From Aphis gossypii (Eukaryota > Arthropoda > Insecta > Hemiptera > Aphididae), in NCBI RefSeq assembly GCF_020184175.1, contig NC_065531.1, forward strand, positions 60,335,806-60,399,805: a DNA stretch of 64,000 nucleotides, read 5' to 3'. This document shows, one piece after another, positions 55,701 through 63,927 of the stretch. Each line of letters begins with the position of its first letter. The first letter of the stretch is position 1. Below the pieces are notes generated by a model, which was not told where the DNA came from, made no database searches, and was given only the letters and a program-made list of their open reading frames with translations. The position numbers were made by a program, and so were the translations under genes.

Positions 55701-58700
55701 TATGTCAGTAGTAATGAAGCAGTTTGGCGAATATTTTCTTTTCCTATTCATGAGAGACACCCTTCTGTTGTTCACTTAGCTGTGCATTTAGAAAATGGAC
55801 AAAGAGTGTATTTTACAGCACAGAACGCAGTACAAAGAGCTGCTCAGCCACCATCTACTACATTAACCAGTTTTTTTGAGACATGCCAAAACGATGATTT
55901 CGCACAAACATTGCTATATTCTGAAATGCCAAAATATTATACCTGGAATCAATCCTCAAGGAGATTTATACGACGGAAACAAGGAAAACCAGTTCCAGGA
56001 TATACAGATGTATATTCCACCGATGCGATTGGCCGGATTTATTCAGTACATCCAAGCAATGATGAATGTTTTTACTTACGACTGCTATTAGTCAATGTAC
56101 GTGGCCCAACATCATTCCAACAGTTACGAACTGTTGATGGTGAATTGTGTGTATCCTACAGAGAAGCCTGTCAACGTTTGCAATTGCTTGAAAATGACGC
56201 TCATTGGGATCAAACTCTCAATGATGCTGTAATATCATCACACGCTCATCAAATACGAACATTGTTTTCTATAATCATATCTACATGCTTCCCATTGATT
56301 GTTTGGGATGAATGCACGATGGCACATAAAAAATCTTTGGAGGCTTTGGACAGAACCTTAAAAGATCTACGGAGCAATAATAACCGATTTGGTGGTGCAA
56401 TGATTTTATTAGCAGGAGATTTTCGTCAAACATTGCCGGTGATTCCACGATCAACGCCAGCTGATGAACTCAATGCATGTCTAAAGTCCTCCAGTTTGTG
56501 GAAACATGTCAAAGTACTTCATTTAAGCAAGAATATGCGTGTCGAGTTGCAAAATGACCAATCTGGAAACATATTCTCTAAACAACTCATTGACATGGTA
56601 ATGGCAAATTTCCTATAGACATGTTGACTGGCTGCATTAACTTTCCTCTAAGTTTTTGTCAGTTAACTCGATCAAAAGATGAACTTATTCAGAAGGTGTT
56701 TCCAGATGTTTCTCAAAATTACAGAAACCATGATTGGTTGAGCGAACGAGCTATACTGGCTGCAAAAAACATAGATGTAAATGAATTAAATTTCAAAATT
56801 CAAGAACAAATTACAGGCGAATTGATGATATATAAATCAGTTGATTCGGCTACTAATCAAGATGATGTAGTCAACTATCCACCGGAATTTTTAAACTCGC
56901 TGGATTTGCCAGGATTGCCACCTCACAATCTTCAATTAAAGGTTGGATCGGTGGTTATAATGTTGCGAAATATCAACCAACCGCGTCTTTGCAACGGTAC
57001 ACGGTTAGCGATAAAAAAATTACTAAACAATGTGATAGAAGCAACTATACTCAAAGGAAAGTATAAAGGAGAAGATGTTCTCATACCGCGCATCCCAATG
57101 ATTCCGACTGATGTGCCATTTGAGTTTAAACGACTACAGTTTCCAGTGCGTCTTGCTTTTGCTATGACTATAAACAAGTCACAGGGGCAATCATTAAGTG
57201 TTTGTGGTAATAATCTAGAAAACCCATGTTTCTCACATGGTCAATTGTATGTTGCCTGTTCCCGTGTTGGAAAACCATCAGATTTGTTTATCTATGCGCC
57301 AGGTAATCAAACAAGAAACATCGTATACCACAAAGTACTACAATGATAATAATAATAATTATGATTCACATGATTAACAATAAAGCGATTACTTACTTTT
57401 AAATCATGACAGAACCGTCACCCTGGTGATAGGGCGTTGTGAATAAAAAATAATTAAATAAAACTATAACAGTTAAAACTATAACTACTTACTTTTAAAT
57501 CATTATATATGTTTTATTTAATTATTTTTTATTCACAACACTATCACCAGGGTGACGGTTCTGTTCAGGAGAATTTTTTAAAATACGTAGGCACAAAAAC
57601 TGCCACATTACAAATCTTTCGTCGTGAATTCGACGTAATATTAGCACTATCAATAAGATTAAATTAAAAATTAACACACGGCATACGAAAATGCAAAAAA
57701 AGAAAGTAACACACGGGCAACGCCGTGTCGGGTCAGCTAGTATATATATATATATATATAACGAATAATAATTATTTCTTTATTTTTTTTTCGCATATAT
57801 TTAAATTGAGATTATATTTATATTTGTTGACAATGAATTTTATTTTTTACAGCTGTAAATGCTTAGGAATATTCATAATTATTTTGTTATTCACATATAA
57901 AACGTTCGATACTCTACTTTTATACAGATCAAAATTTTAAATTTCTAAATTCGTTTACTGTACAATGTATATAGTGTTAATCAAAGCATATTATATATAA
58001 TATATATAACGGTTATATCGTTATTATACGACCTACATATAGCACTGATTTGAAAAGATAATTTCTGAACAATATAGTGTAATCCGATTACTAATAAATG
58101 TATTGTATTGAACAAGTTTAATACCTGTCAAATACTAAAACAAAACGGCTGTGTATCGCTCGTTTTACTCTTCCGGCTACAGATATATAATATTATATAA
58201 CGTAACTAGCTCATATATATATATATGTACATATTATATATGATCATATGATCATCGAAATACTAGGTTCATCTAAGCTTGAACAATTCCTATGGGATGA
58301 TTCGCGGTTCCCTTCGATTTCCTCCTCAACAACACGTGCATATATCTCGGGAACGGTATCTCCATAAAACCATATTTTAAGACCCTGTCGCCCGCCCGTT
58401 TGAATTACTTATGACATTGGGAAAAACTGAATTGGAATTTTATAGCAACCCTCTCGTCCACGTATTTAATGCGAAAAGTTTTATGTGTTGTCCTATACGA
58501 TATTCAACCCGTGGAATCGGCTTGTAGTAAATCGTTTGGCTCCCCTCAAATCATTACGCGGGACATGAGATTTCAGAGGTACAGACGAATAATAATAATA
58601 AAATAAAAAAACATATATCTACGCTAGCGTAATGTACGTCGTTGTCATTCCTATGATTCTTGAATTCTTCTATATTATGTTATGCATAATATATTACAAT

Positions 58701-61700
58701 AAATATATATATATATATGTATACTGCGACGAAGATAACGAAATAGACATACTAATTTCATCGGAAAATTTCGAGGGACGACCGGGTTTTTGTTTCCACA
58801 ATGTCTTAACGTCGTGAATCGGAATGTTTGTTTTCTCTCGTCGGCCCCGCCGGAGTTCCGGCCCGCTGGCTACTTAGGAGCTTAAAATATTCATTCGCTC
58901 CAAGACTTCGGCATCAGTGGATACGTGCTGAGCTAATAAAGTAAAGTTCGTTACCTTGTTTACAGTAGTGGTATACAGCTAGGTCGGACTGTGTTTACCA
59001 GTCGGAATATATATATATAATATATTATATACATATGTATTATTACATATACACCAGCGTGTATATATAATACATGAGCGTACATCCAAAACGACCCAAT
59101 ACCTTTGACGGCGGTAGTGAAGCGTAGTCGGGGGTGGTGGGCGGAAGAGAGAAGTAGAGAGAAAGATTGTGTCGGACGGTTTCCTGCACTTCCCCACGGA
59201 CTACTCTCTGGTACGGCGGCGGCCTCTTTCCCGGCCAATTGTAAACGGATTAAGAATGCATCCCCTACGACTCGACTACATACACGCAAACACGCGCGCG
59301 CGCGTATTTTGTCGAATGTGTATACATCTATTATTAAGCGTATACCTTGTTTTTGGGCAACCATTTTCGAGAAACCGTGTTAGGGGCCCACAGGACCTGC
59401 AGATCGTTTGTACTCAATATTTAAGCGACCCGGTCGGATTAAAACCGTATCTCCTCAACTTTTGCATGCTTCTGTGGTCATTTTTAACAAAAACCTCTTT
59501 CCATCTTCCCTTTTTCTAGATTCGCCACCAAAGAATCGGCTACACACGCTATAGTGGCCGTCCACAATTCAGATATTAACGGACAGCCGGTCAAGTGTTC
59601 GTGGGGCAAAGAGTCCGGTGAACCGATCGTCTCGCAAAACGCGTCTCAAGTGTGCTCGTCGCAGGTAAGTTACGGGCTACCACAAAGTTCGCTAAATAAC
59701 GTGCGAAACTTCCGGAAACCTGACTTGATTTGAAACTGGACTGACCTCCACTCTTTGACCATTTTTTCAGGCGGCACTCAGCAGCACACAGTTCCCGTAC
59801 ACTGCGGCGGCGTACGGTCAGCAACTCGGTTACTGGTATCCACAGAGCTATCCGGCCACACAGCTACAGGGACAGTTCCTGCAAGGCGTCCAAGGTTACA
59901 CGTATGGACAATTCGGCTATCAACAAGGGTATCTTGGGTAAGTCAACAATAACAAAGATAACTGTAAATTATAACACTAGGTAGAAGTATGTTATCTACG
60001 TATCGGATTTTGCTAATTTTGAGCGGCAAATTATTATTGTTAAGTATGTCAATCAGCATGTATTCGGCATTATAGAAAATCAATTTATTATACAATAGCT
60101 TTAGGTATAAATGCCGCTCTATGAAGCTGCTTAACTATTTGATTTTCGTAGTACGACAATTATAGTTATTTTTAAGACTCAAGTACATTATATGCTTATA
60201 ATATTCTTACATATTATTTACCTAATAACTTTAGAGATATCGTACATTTTATTCGATCGAAAAAGTATTTTTTTATAGCTACAATTTGTTTAGTACAGCT
60301 GAAAAACAATTAAATAACTTTGAATGACTAAATTACGTATCTTCTTTGTAATAAATTCGAAAACTACATTTCTACGTATAATGTAAAAAAACGGGAATAA
60401 AAACATTTTAAAATCCAATCTGATTAACTATTCAAAAGTGTGTTATGTGTACTGATTGAATTCGAATTATTTTTCGTTAAAAAATAATATAATTAATATT
60501 TATTATTTTCAAATAAAAATAAAATAAATGCAAATTAGAAGATATTCTAAGATAGAGTTTCCCAAATGTACAATAAGTACCTAAATACATTTCCATTAAA
60601 TGTAAAATTGTGTTTTCCATAGTTGGATAAACACGTTGAATGTTATTTCACTCGTTTTAATTAAAGTCACACGACGTTATATTTTATTTTTCTATTCGAT
60701 TTAAATCAATTATTTGAACAGCGCTTTGGCGTAATATAATTAATATCAGTAAAAAAAAATCTTGTAAAAATGTTCTTTCTTTCTCCTCCATAAACATATT
60801 ATATATTATTATATACAAAAAGAATATTGAAATTAAAAATGTATTAACTTCGTAAAAAAAAAATGTTTAAAACTTGAAAAAATAATGTAAAATAATTCTA
60901 TTATTAATAATAATTCTATAATAAATTGTTAAACCGTACAAAATCGTGTATGAATCACAGTGTACATTATATTATGCAATTAATTATAACTGAATTTCTA
61001 CACTTTTAAGACTAATTTGTTGGGACTAGTATTCTGAAATGATTATCATTCCTCGAAATAATATTATACCTTCCTAATGATATCGAAGGTTTATAAAATA
61101 AGCTAAATTGATAAGATTAAGTAAAGCTGCTAACTACCTGGGCAATAAACACTATTTGTACCTATTCCACTTCTACACATTATCATAATATATAGATACT
61201 CCATATTATTATATTAGATATGAATATATGATTCATATGCATCCATTGGCCACCGGTTATCATTAACAAATATCAGTACGAGTATCGTATTATGGTTTAA
61301 GTAATCGTTATATCAAATGATAAATCATATTTTAAATTCACACATTTTTCTTAAAATCTCACCCTTAAGCAATCAAGCAATAAGATTTAGTGTTTAATTA
61401 ATTATTAAAAATATGTGGTATAATCTATTAATATTATTTTATACGTTATGGATATTTATGTAACTAATACCAAAATTTGGACAAGAATATATTAAATTCA
61501 CGTTAAATTTCGAGTACGTCATTTATAATAATACTCATATTTTGTAATTTATTGCTGATTGAGGGTCAAACTCTCTCTTCACTCCGAAATTAGTTCATAG
61601 AATTGTATTTTTTATGTAACTTTATAAGATAATTTGAATTTTTTACTTATTGACCACTCCCCGGGCTCTTTTATGAAATTTTTGTTTTTATACATTCTAC

Positions 61701-62587
61701 ATGTTTGATAGGGAATAACGAAGAGCTGTGTACTAAATTATAATCAGACGCTTAAATCAATATAAGAACAATATTTTGTTATTTGCGCATTATCAGTAGG
61801 TGTCGTGGAAAACCAAAATATATATTACTGTCACAGTGATGAAATTGTTTTTTTCATTCCTATTCGTTTGGCTTGAGCCACTTTTCTGTTTTCTTGTAGA
61901 TAAATTACCATCATAATTATAACTACGAATAATTAGCATGCCTAGGGGGTAAAGGTCAAACAATACTGATTATTGATACACAATAGAAGAATAACAAAAC
62001 GTTTACAAAAATATCTTACAAACAAAAAAAAAAAAATAAAAATGTTTTAAGTTTTTTAATATTTATAATTTATGTTATACGTAGTTTTGTATTGCGATGT
62101 AAAAGAACTCTCAGAAACTATCTATTATCATTACTGATCGTTTTAGTGATACAATATAAAATAATAATATTTAAAATTTTAAAACATCATTAGATATTAA
62201 TCGACATTTTTTTCACGATCAATATCAAAAATTGTTTGCAATTTTGCGTTTCGTTTTCACAGCCGGATGGGAATGCAAGCACTGCCGACGGGAGCGACAA
62301 CCGCGTGGACTCAACCAGGGGCTCTGCAACCGGGCCAGCAGATCGCATCAGCCGTAGCCGCTCAACAGTCGGCGCCGGCACCAGCTCCGCCACCAGCTGC
62401 CGCTGCCATGATACCGGCTTATCCGACGCTCCACCAGTTTCAGGTAAAACAACACCCCGCACCAGTGCAGGCGTCCGCGTGGCCCATGTATGATCACCTC
62501 CACCACCACCATCACCACCTCCACCACCAACACCATGGTGGTTACGAGGCCAACGAGCTATCCATATTGAAAATGGCCACCTCGTGA
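12717..62587 (+). CDS. TIA-1/TIAR-family RNA-binding protein (Rox8-like), 3' part of the gene in six exons
   Basis: TIA-1/TIAR proteins bind U-rich RNA. They regulate 5' splice-site choice in the nucleus, and translation and stress-granule assembly in the cytoplasm (family knowledge). Six exons join in phase: 12717-12792, 22502-22604, 50960-51140, 59520-59664, 59771-59937 and 62263-62587. They give 331 residues after one leading base. In this numbering RRM2 RNP1 is KGYGFVSF (14-21) and RRM2 ends IRTNWATRKPP (44-54). RRM3 has RNP2 TVYCGGL (80-86), RNP1 KGYAFVRF (114-121) and the family WGKE (148-151). A Y/G/Q-rich prion-like segment (169-224) and an A/P/His-rich tail follow. All five introns start GTAAGT and end AG. 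RRM1 and the first half of RRM2 are absent from the window, so this is a 5'-partial gene. TIA1 versus TIAR cannot be separated here. The family call is near certain; the C-terminal end is less sure. Confidence 0.95.
12793..22501 (+). other. Intron, 9.7 kb
   Basis: The intron is bounded by GTAAGT at 12793 and CGCAG at 22497-22501. The interior is AT-rich with short random-looking frames. A CAGTGTTTCCCAAAC start-like motif at 14928 suggests a decayed hAT element. The GC-richer patches at 15600-15900 and 17580-17850 carry no recognisable coding domain. Confidence 0.85.
14928..14955 (+). mobile_element. Possible hAT-type terminus remnant
   Basis: The motif CAGTGTTTCCCAAACTACGG is very like the terminal inverted repeats of many hAT transposons (CAGTGTTTCCCAA...). 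I found no matching reverse-complement end downstream and no target duplication, so this is at best a truncated fragment. Confidence 0.35.
22502..22604 (+). CDS. TIAR exon: end of RRM2 and linker
   Basis: Thirty-four codons plus one base lie between CGCAG and GTAAGT. The reading contains AAMNGQWLGSRSIRTNWATR followed by KPPTLKTD. The GGQWLGGR-IRTNWATRKPP block is a signature of TIA-1/TIAR RRM2 (beta-4 and the C-terminal extension). The last base T joins CC of the next exon to give Ser, continuing into NTKPLTF, the family linker to RRM3. Confidence 0.96.
23902..23960. repeat. Hairpin-forming inverted repeat rich in AGATAA/TTATCT motifs
   Basis: ATTTTATCTC (23902-23911) pairs perfectly with GAGATAAAAT (23951-23960). 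Nested inside, TAGATA (23915-23920) pairs with TATCTA (23935-23940). A CAGTGTTGAG motif, similar to hAT-type ends, lies just upstream near 23870, so this may be part of a non-autonomous element. No opposite terminus or target duplication was found. Confidence 0.5.
24441..24459. repeat. poly(T) run
   Basis: Nineteen consecutive T. Confidence 0.95.
24817..24988. repeat. Imperfect inverted repeat, MITE-like, about 172 bp
   Basis: The left arm begins AAAAATGGAATTGCAAACGAG and continues into TAATTAATTAGTTA. The right arm, read in reverse complement, begins AAAAATCGAATTTTGAACGAG and continues into TATAATTAATTAGTTA. Pairing extends inward through AAAAGT..TTTAG segments to a short GGGGATACCCC-centred loop. 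The size and layout fit a small foldback or MITE-type element. No clear target duplication is visible. Confidence 0.55.
25595..25627. repeat. (AAT)11 microsatellite
   Basis: Eleven uninterrupted AAT units. Confidence 0.95.
32332..32355. repeat. (AAT)8 microsatellite
   Basis: Eight uninterrupted AAT units. Confidence 0.95.
33796..33825. repeat. (GAT)n(AAT)n compound microsatellite
   Basis: GAT units pass directly into AAT units. Confidence 0.9.
33963..33981. repeat. poly(T) run
   Basis: About nineteen consecutive T. Confidence 0.9.
34421..34530 (+). repeat. 110-base pyrimidine-rich tract
   Basis: About 110 bases on the + strand are overwhelmingly C and T (CTTTCTCGCTCTTTCGC, CTCCTTTCTTCCTTCCC, CTTTCTCTCTCTCTCCC), with only scattered purines. 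It lies in the 28-kb intron in the sense direction. Such tracts bind PTB-like proteins and, where U-rich, TIA-1 itself (family knowledge). No exon following it could be recognised. Confidence 0.8.
34809..34843. repeat. (TA)n(GT)n compound microsatellite
   Basis: A short TA run passes into a GT run with one TATG interruption. Confidence 0.9.
38298..38357. repeat. (TA)n-rich imperfect palindrome
   Basis: Two TA runs flank a TACGAGTA interruption. The whole block is nearly self-complementary. Confidence 0.85.
38501..38521. repeat. (TAT)7 microsatellite
   Basis: Seven TAT units following a poly(A) stretch. Confidence 0.9.
40835..40852. repeat. poly(T) run
   Basis: Eighteen consecutive T. Confidence 0.95.
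42565..42617. repeat. Perfect 13-bp inverted repeat (hairpin)
   Basis: ATTCGTGTTAAAA at 42565-42577 is the exact reverse complement of TTTTAACACGAAT at 42605-42617, separated by 27 bases. The spacer contains further CATGAACGTCATG self-complementarity, so the whole unit can fold as a stem of hairpin-RNA size. No transcription evidence is visible. Confidence 0.7.
44037..44044. repeat. Left target-site duplication of the hAT MITE
   Basis: CAATACAC, identical to 44462-44469 on the other side of the element. Confidence 0.88.
44045..44461. mobile_element. Non-autonomous hAT-type MITE, 417 bp, with 8-bp target duplication
   Basis: The element starts TAGTGATGGC and ends CCCATCACTA, which are reverse complements at the outer nine positions. 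It is flanked on both sides by the identical 8-mer CAATACAC (44037-44044 and 44462-44469). An 8-bp target duplication with short CA/TAGTGATGG-type ends is characteristic of hAT transposons. The interior has no coding frame. It is packed with TAACAGT/ACTGTTA motifs in both orientations, probably subterminal transposase-binding repeats or foldback structure. It sits in the 28-kb TIAR intron and must have been mobilised by a transposase encoded elsewhere. Confidence 0.88.
44462..44469. repeat. Right target-site duplication of the hAT MITE
   Basis: CAATACAC, identical to 44037-44044. Confidence 0.88.
50960..51140 (+). CDS. TIAR exon: linker and first half of RRM3
   Basis: The exon lies between TTTCAG and GTAAGT, with phase 2 in (completing Ser) and two bases of an Arg codon out. 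It reads NTKPLTFDEVYNQSSPTN, then RNP2 of RRM3 as TVYCGGL, then TFAPFGNIQEIRVFKDKGYAFV, which ends inside RNP1. The NTK-x-L-x-x-DEV-x-NQSSP linker and CTVYCGG are diagnostic of the TIA-1/TIAR family. The coding base composition is much more GC-rich than the introns around it. Confidence 0.97.
51849..51865. repeat. (TG)8 microsatellite
   Basis: About eight TG units. Confidence 0.9.
52707..52768. repeat. (TA)n microsatellite, left of the Helitron
   Basis: About 60 bases of TA repeat with one ATTATA interruption. It continues on the far side of the Helitron at 57741-57760, so the Helitron inserted within the microsatellite. Confidence 0.93.
53741..54027 (+). other. Intron 1 of the Helitron gene
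   Basis: It begins GTATGT after MPTFK, ends ATTTACAG, and joins in phase 0 to IQGQIYH. The T-rich tract before the acceptor is strong. Confidence 0.85.
54524..54624 (+). other. Intron 2 of the Helitron gene
   Basis: This 101-base intron has GTAACT at its start and TTTACAG at its end. It splits a Gly codon (G|GT), giving INPIA-G-SETNKKV. A TAA lies four bases into the intron in the exon frame, so unspliced RNA would terminate. Confidence 0.8.
57409..57564. repeat. Near-perfect 54-56 bp inverted repeat in the Helitron tail
   Basis: The left arm starts ACAGAACCGTCACCCTGGTG (57409). The right arm ends with its reverse complement, CACCAGGGTGACGGTTCTGT (57564). The arms match for about 54 bases apart from a 2-base indel and one mismatch near the GATAG/GTTGTG junction. 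The roughly 45-base loop repeats a 17-mer that also precedes the left arm. It could be a small inserted MITE or an inverted duplication made during Helitron replication. No clean target duplication was found. Confidence 0.85.
57711..57728 (+). terminator. Helitron 3' terminal stem-loop
   Basis: ACACGG pairs with CCGTGT around a GCAACG loop. It lies eight bases before the terminal CTAG (57737-57740). In Helitrons this hairpin is thought to terminate rolling-circle transfer. It is a transposition signal, not a transcription terminator. Confidence 0.88.
57741..57760. repeat. (TA)10 microsatellite, right of the Helitron
   Basis: Continuation of the TA run interrupted by the Helitron. Confidence 0.93.
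59520..59664 (+). CDS. TIAR exon: second half of RRM3
   Basis: The exon lies between TTTCTAG and GTAAGT. The first base completes the Arg codon of RNP1, followed by FATKESATHAIVAVH, then NGQPVKCSWGKESGEP and a Ser/Gln-rich linker ending SSQ. HAIV-x-V and VKC-x-WGKE are the family markers for the RRM3 C-terminal half. It ends in phase 0. Confidence 0.97.
59665..59770 (+). other. Short intron, 106 bp
   Basis: Bounded by GTAAGT and a T-rich TTTTTTCAG. It is much shorter than the other introns of this gene. Confidence 0.93.
59771..59937 (+). CDS. TIAR exon: Y/G/Q-rich prion-like segment
   Basis: The reading starts AALSSTQFPYTAAAYGQQLG and continues with repeated YWYPQSYP, YTYGQFGYQQGYLG-type patterns. 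TIA-1 proteins carry a Q/G/Y-rich C-terminal domain that drives self-association and stress-granule assembly (family knowledge), and this composition fits. The exon ends with GG of a Gly codon before GTAAGT at 59938. Confidence 0.93.
59938..62262 (+). other. Intron, 2.3 kb
   Basis: Bounded by GTAAGT at 59938 and TTTTCACAG at 62262. The interior is AT-rich with no recognised repeat or exon. Confidence 0.9.
62263..62587 (+). CDS. TIAR exon: Ala/Pro- and His-rich C-terminus
   Basis: The first base completes Gly, followed by RMGMQALPTG, an A/Q/P-rich stretch (SAPAPAPPPAAAAMIPAYPT) and HQFQ at 62443. If transcription reads on, it ends with a His cluster, HLHHHHHHLHHQHH (residues 302-315 of the visible part), then YEANELSILKMATS and TGA at 62585-62587. 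The Ala/Pro part is plausible as a TIAR tail. The His-rich part lies after a possible donor (CAG|GTAAAA at 62444) and may be present only in an intron-retained isoform. Confidence 0.8.
62444..62449 (+). promoter_or_regulatory. Candidate alternative 5' splice site in the last exon
   Basis: CAG|GTAAAA occurs in phase 0 directly after HQFQ. It is weaker than the GTAAGT donors of the other five introns. Possible acceptors are GATCAG before 62592 (a Pro/Gln-rich continuation, open to TGA at 62841-62843) and TTTGCAG before 63928 (a 13-residue ending). Use of either would remove the His-rich tail. Confidence 0.5.
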
Positions 62588-62925
62588 TCAGGCTCCACAG
62601 CCGCAGCCTCCACCGCAGCCGCCGCCAACGCTACAACATCCACAGCCTTCACAGCCAACCGATTCGACGGCTCTTATCGTCCTACTAAATTGTATTACGT
62701 CTCCTAAACCCATAACGAATAGTGTCCCATTTTTCAGCTCGTGCATATTTTTTGTATCGATTTTCTTTCGAAAATCGAATAAGTCAATATCGATACGACG
62801 ACGTGCACAATTCTTATTTCCCCCCCTCCCCATGACGCGATGATAAACCACTCGTAAGATCCTCATCCGCACACTTATCACGCGCTTTCGTTATTATAAT
62901 TAGTTTTTTTTTTTTTTTTTTTTTA

Positions 62926-62958
<33 letters not shown>

Positions 62959-63927
62959 TATGCTATTATTATAAATTATACGATACCGGTCGATTGCAAA
63001 CTCAGTGTACACGTCCGGTATTCAATAAGATTATTATTTGTATTATTAATTATAATATAATATTATTGTCTATTATGGTTTTTTTGTTCGAATCTGACAA
63101 ATTCGATATGCACATAGTTTTGATAAAACGTATATAGTTAATTTTGTAGATGAGAATGCTCTTTACGTTATTATTATTTACAATTTTAGTAGAATTTTTT
63201 TTTTTATAATTTTGTATATTTTAATTGTTTTATACTGCTACGAGGTGAACATTCGGCAAACCCCGCGTATCCCGTTCGGACAAATTGTCACATGAACGCA
63301 TTTGAGTGTGTTTAGGTTTGCACAGGAAATAGATTCATGTCACTCCCATTCCTCCCACTACACCAAAAAAATCGCACCTCCGTTGTGTTTATTGTGCTTG
63401 TGAAATATTTTGTCGACGAACTTAACTTCGACTTCCCCCTCTTATCTAATGCTTACTAATTATAATATTATATTGCCGACGACGACGATTGCATTAGTGT
63501 TGTGTTTTCGTTGCTAATTGTTTACTATATTAAGCAGTAACAAATTATCTCACGTATTTACCTACACGTGACGTTCGACAAATGAAATTATTCATCACTC
63601 GGATCGTAAAATCGATAATTATTATTTATTTATTTATTTATTATTATTATTTTATTTACAAATTTTTTTAAATTTGAAAACACACAAATTCGTTGAATAG
63701 CCGTCTCCAATGCATTGCAGTCGTTCGGTCGCCGTTTTATTGAATATATAATACAATGTATTGCTTCTTTCGAGAAATACGCCCAAAAGTCACGTGTTTT
63801 GTACAAGTTCCTCGCACAAAAAAACACATACACAGTCCACACACGGAAAATAAAAATAACTAACTCACATATTGATTATTTACACGTACGATGTAATACT
63901 ATATAAGGGCACTGATGTGGTTTGCAG
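62588..63927 (+). other. Probable 3' untranslated region or alternative intron
   Basis: The first 120 bases are GC-rich and open in more than one frame (Pro/Gln-rich in one, Ala/Thr-rich in another). The rest is AT-rich, with a poly(T)/(ATT)n block and an AATAAA-like poly(A) signal at 63849-63854. If the candidate exon at 63928 is used, most of this stretch would be intron in that isoform. Confidence 0.6.
62904..62958. repeat. poly(T) followed by (ATT)n microsatellite
   Basis: About 21 T, then about 11 ATT/TTA units, in the probable 3' UTR. Confidence 0.9.

Larger units (their letters stand above)
53315..57346 (+). pseudogene. Helitron Rep/helicase gene, three exons, internally deleted and frameshifted
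   Basis: The family enzyme is a rolling-circle initiator (HUH relaxase) fused to a PIF1-like helicase. Exon 1 (53315-53740) has ATG, a basic N-terminus and a zinc-finger-like CSHC...CC cluster. Exon 2 (54028-54523) begins IQGQIYH, a canonical junction after MPTFK. Exon 3 starts at 54625. Both small introns have GT-AG ends, and the second carries an in-frame stop near its donor, so it must be spliced. The Rep motifs are intact: HAH in LPHAHILIW (55185-55193) and the two tyrosines of YICKYVAKG (55602, 55614). After CFP (about 56294) the frame jumps to LIVWDECTMAHKK, dropping helicase motif I (GKT). Motif II VWDE, GDFRQTLP, TINKSQGQS and YVACSRV remain. One base is missing near 56597, shifting the frame; reading resumes through to TGA at 57344-57346. 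Confidence 0.95.
52769..57740 (+). mobile_element. Helitron, both ends present, 4.97 kb, defective
   Basis: The left end is TC followed by TTATATATAAAAATGAATCG, a common 5' start of animal Helitrons. The right end is a short stem-loop (57711-57728) followed eight bases later by CTAG. The element sits exactly between A and T of a TA microsatellite and has no target duplication, as expected for rolling-circle Helitrons. It carries one Rep/helicase gene on the same strand as the host TIAR gene. The gene has an internal deletion and a frameshift, so this copy cannot make its own full enzyme. Intact ends and long readable frames suggest fairly recent activity. Confidence 0.95.
57347..57740 (+). 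other. Helitron 3' non-coding tail
   Basis: The sequence runs from the Rep/helicase stop to the CTAG end. It holds the 156-bp inverted repeat (57409-57564) and the terminal stem-loop (57711-57728). The 17-mer ACTTACTTTTAAATCAT occurs twice, once just before the inverted repeat (near 57390) and once in its loop (near 57489). Confidence 0.8.
51141..59519 (+). other. Intron, 8.4 kb, hosting a Helitron
   Basis: The intron is bounded by GTAAGT at 51141 and TTTCTAG at 59513-59519. About 60 percent of it is the Helitron at 52769-57740. Before it (51141-52768) is AT-rich DNA ending in a TA microsatellite. After it (57741-59519) the TA microsatellite continues, followed by AT-rich DNA with a moderately GC-rich patch near 59090-59300 that has no recognisable coding content. 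Confidence 0.9.

Noticed and set aside
54774..55775. Minus-strand frames inside the Helitron gene
   Set aside because: They are shadows of the well-supported Rep reading frame on the + strand.
58960..59519. Open frames on both strands up to 134 codons in the GC-richer patch before the RRM3 exon
   Set aside because: No recognisable domain, mutually overlapping frames, and the patch lies in the intron just before a confirmed acceptor.
62190..62536. Other-frame and minus-strand frames over the last TIAR exon
   Set aside because: They are shadows of a GC-rich repetitive exon. Only the frame continuous with the upstream exons is supported.
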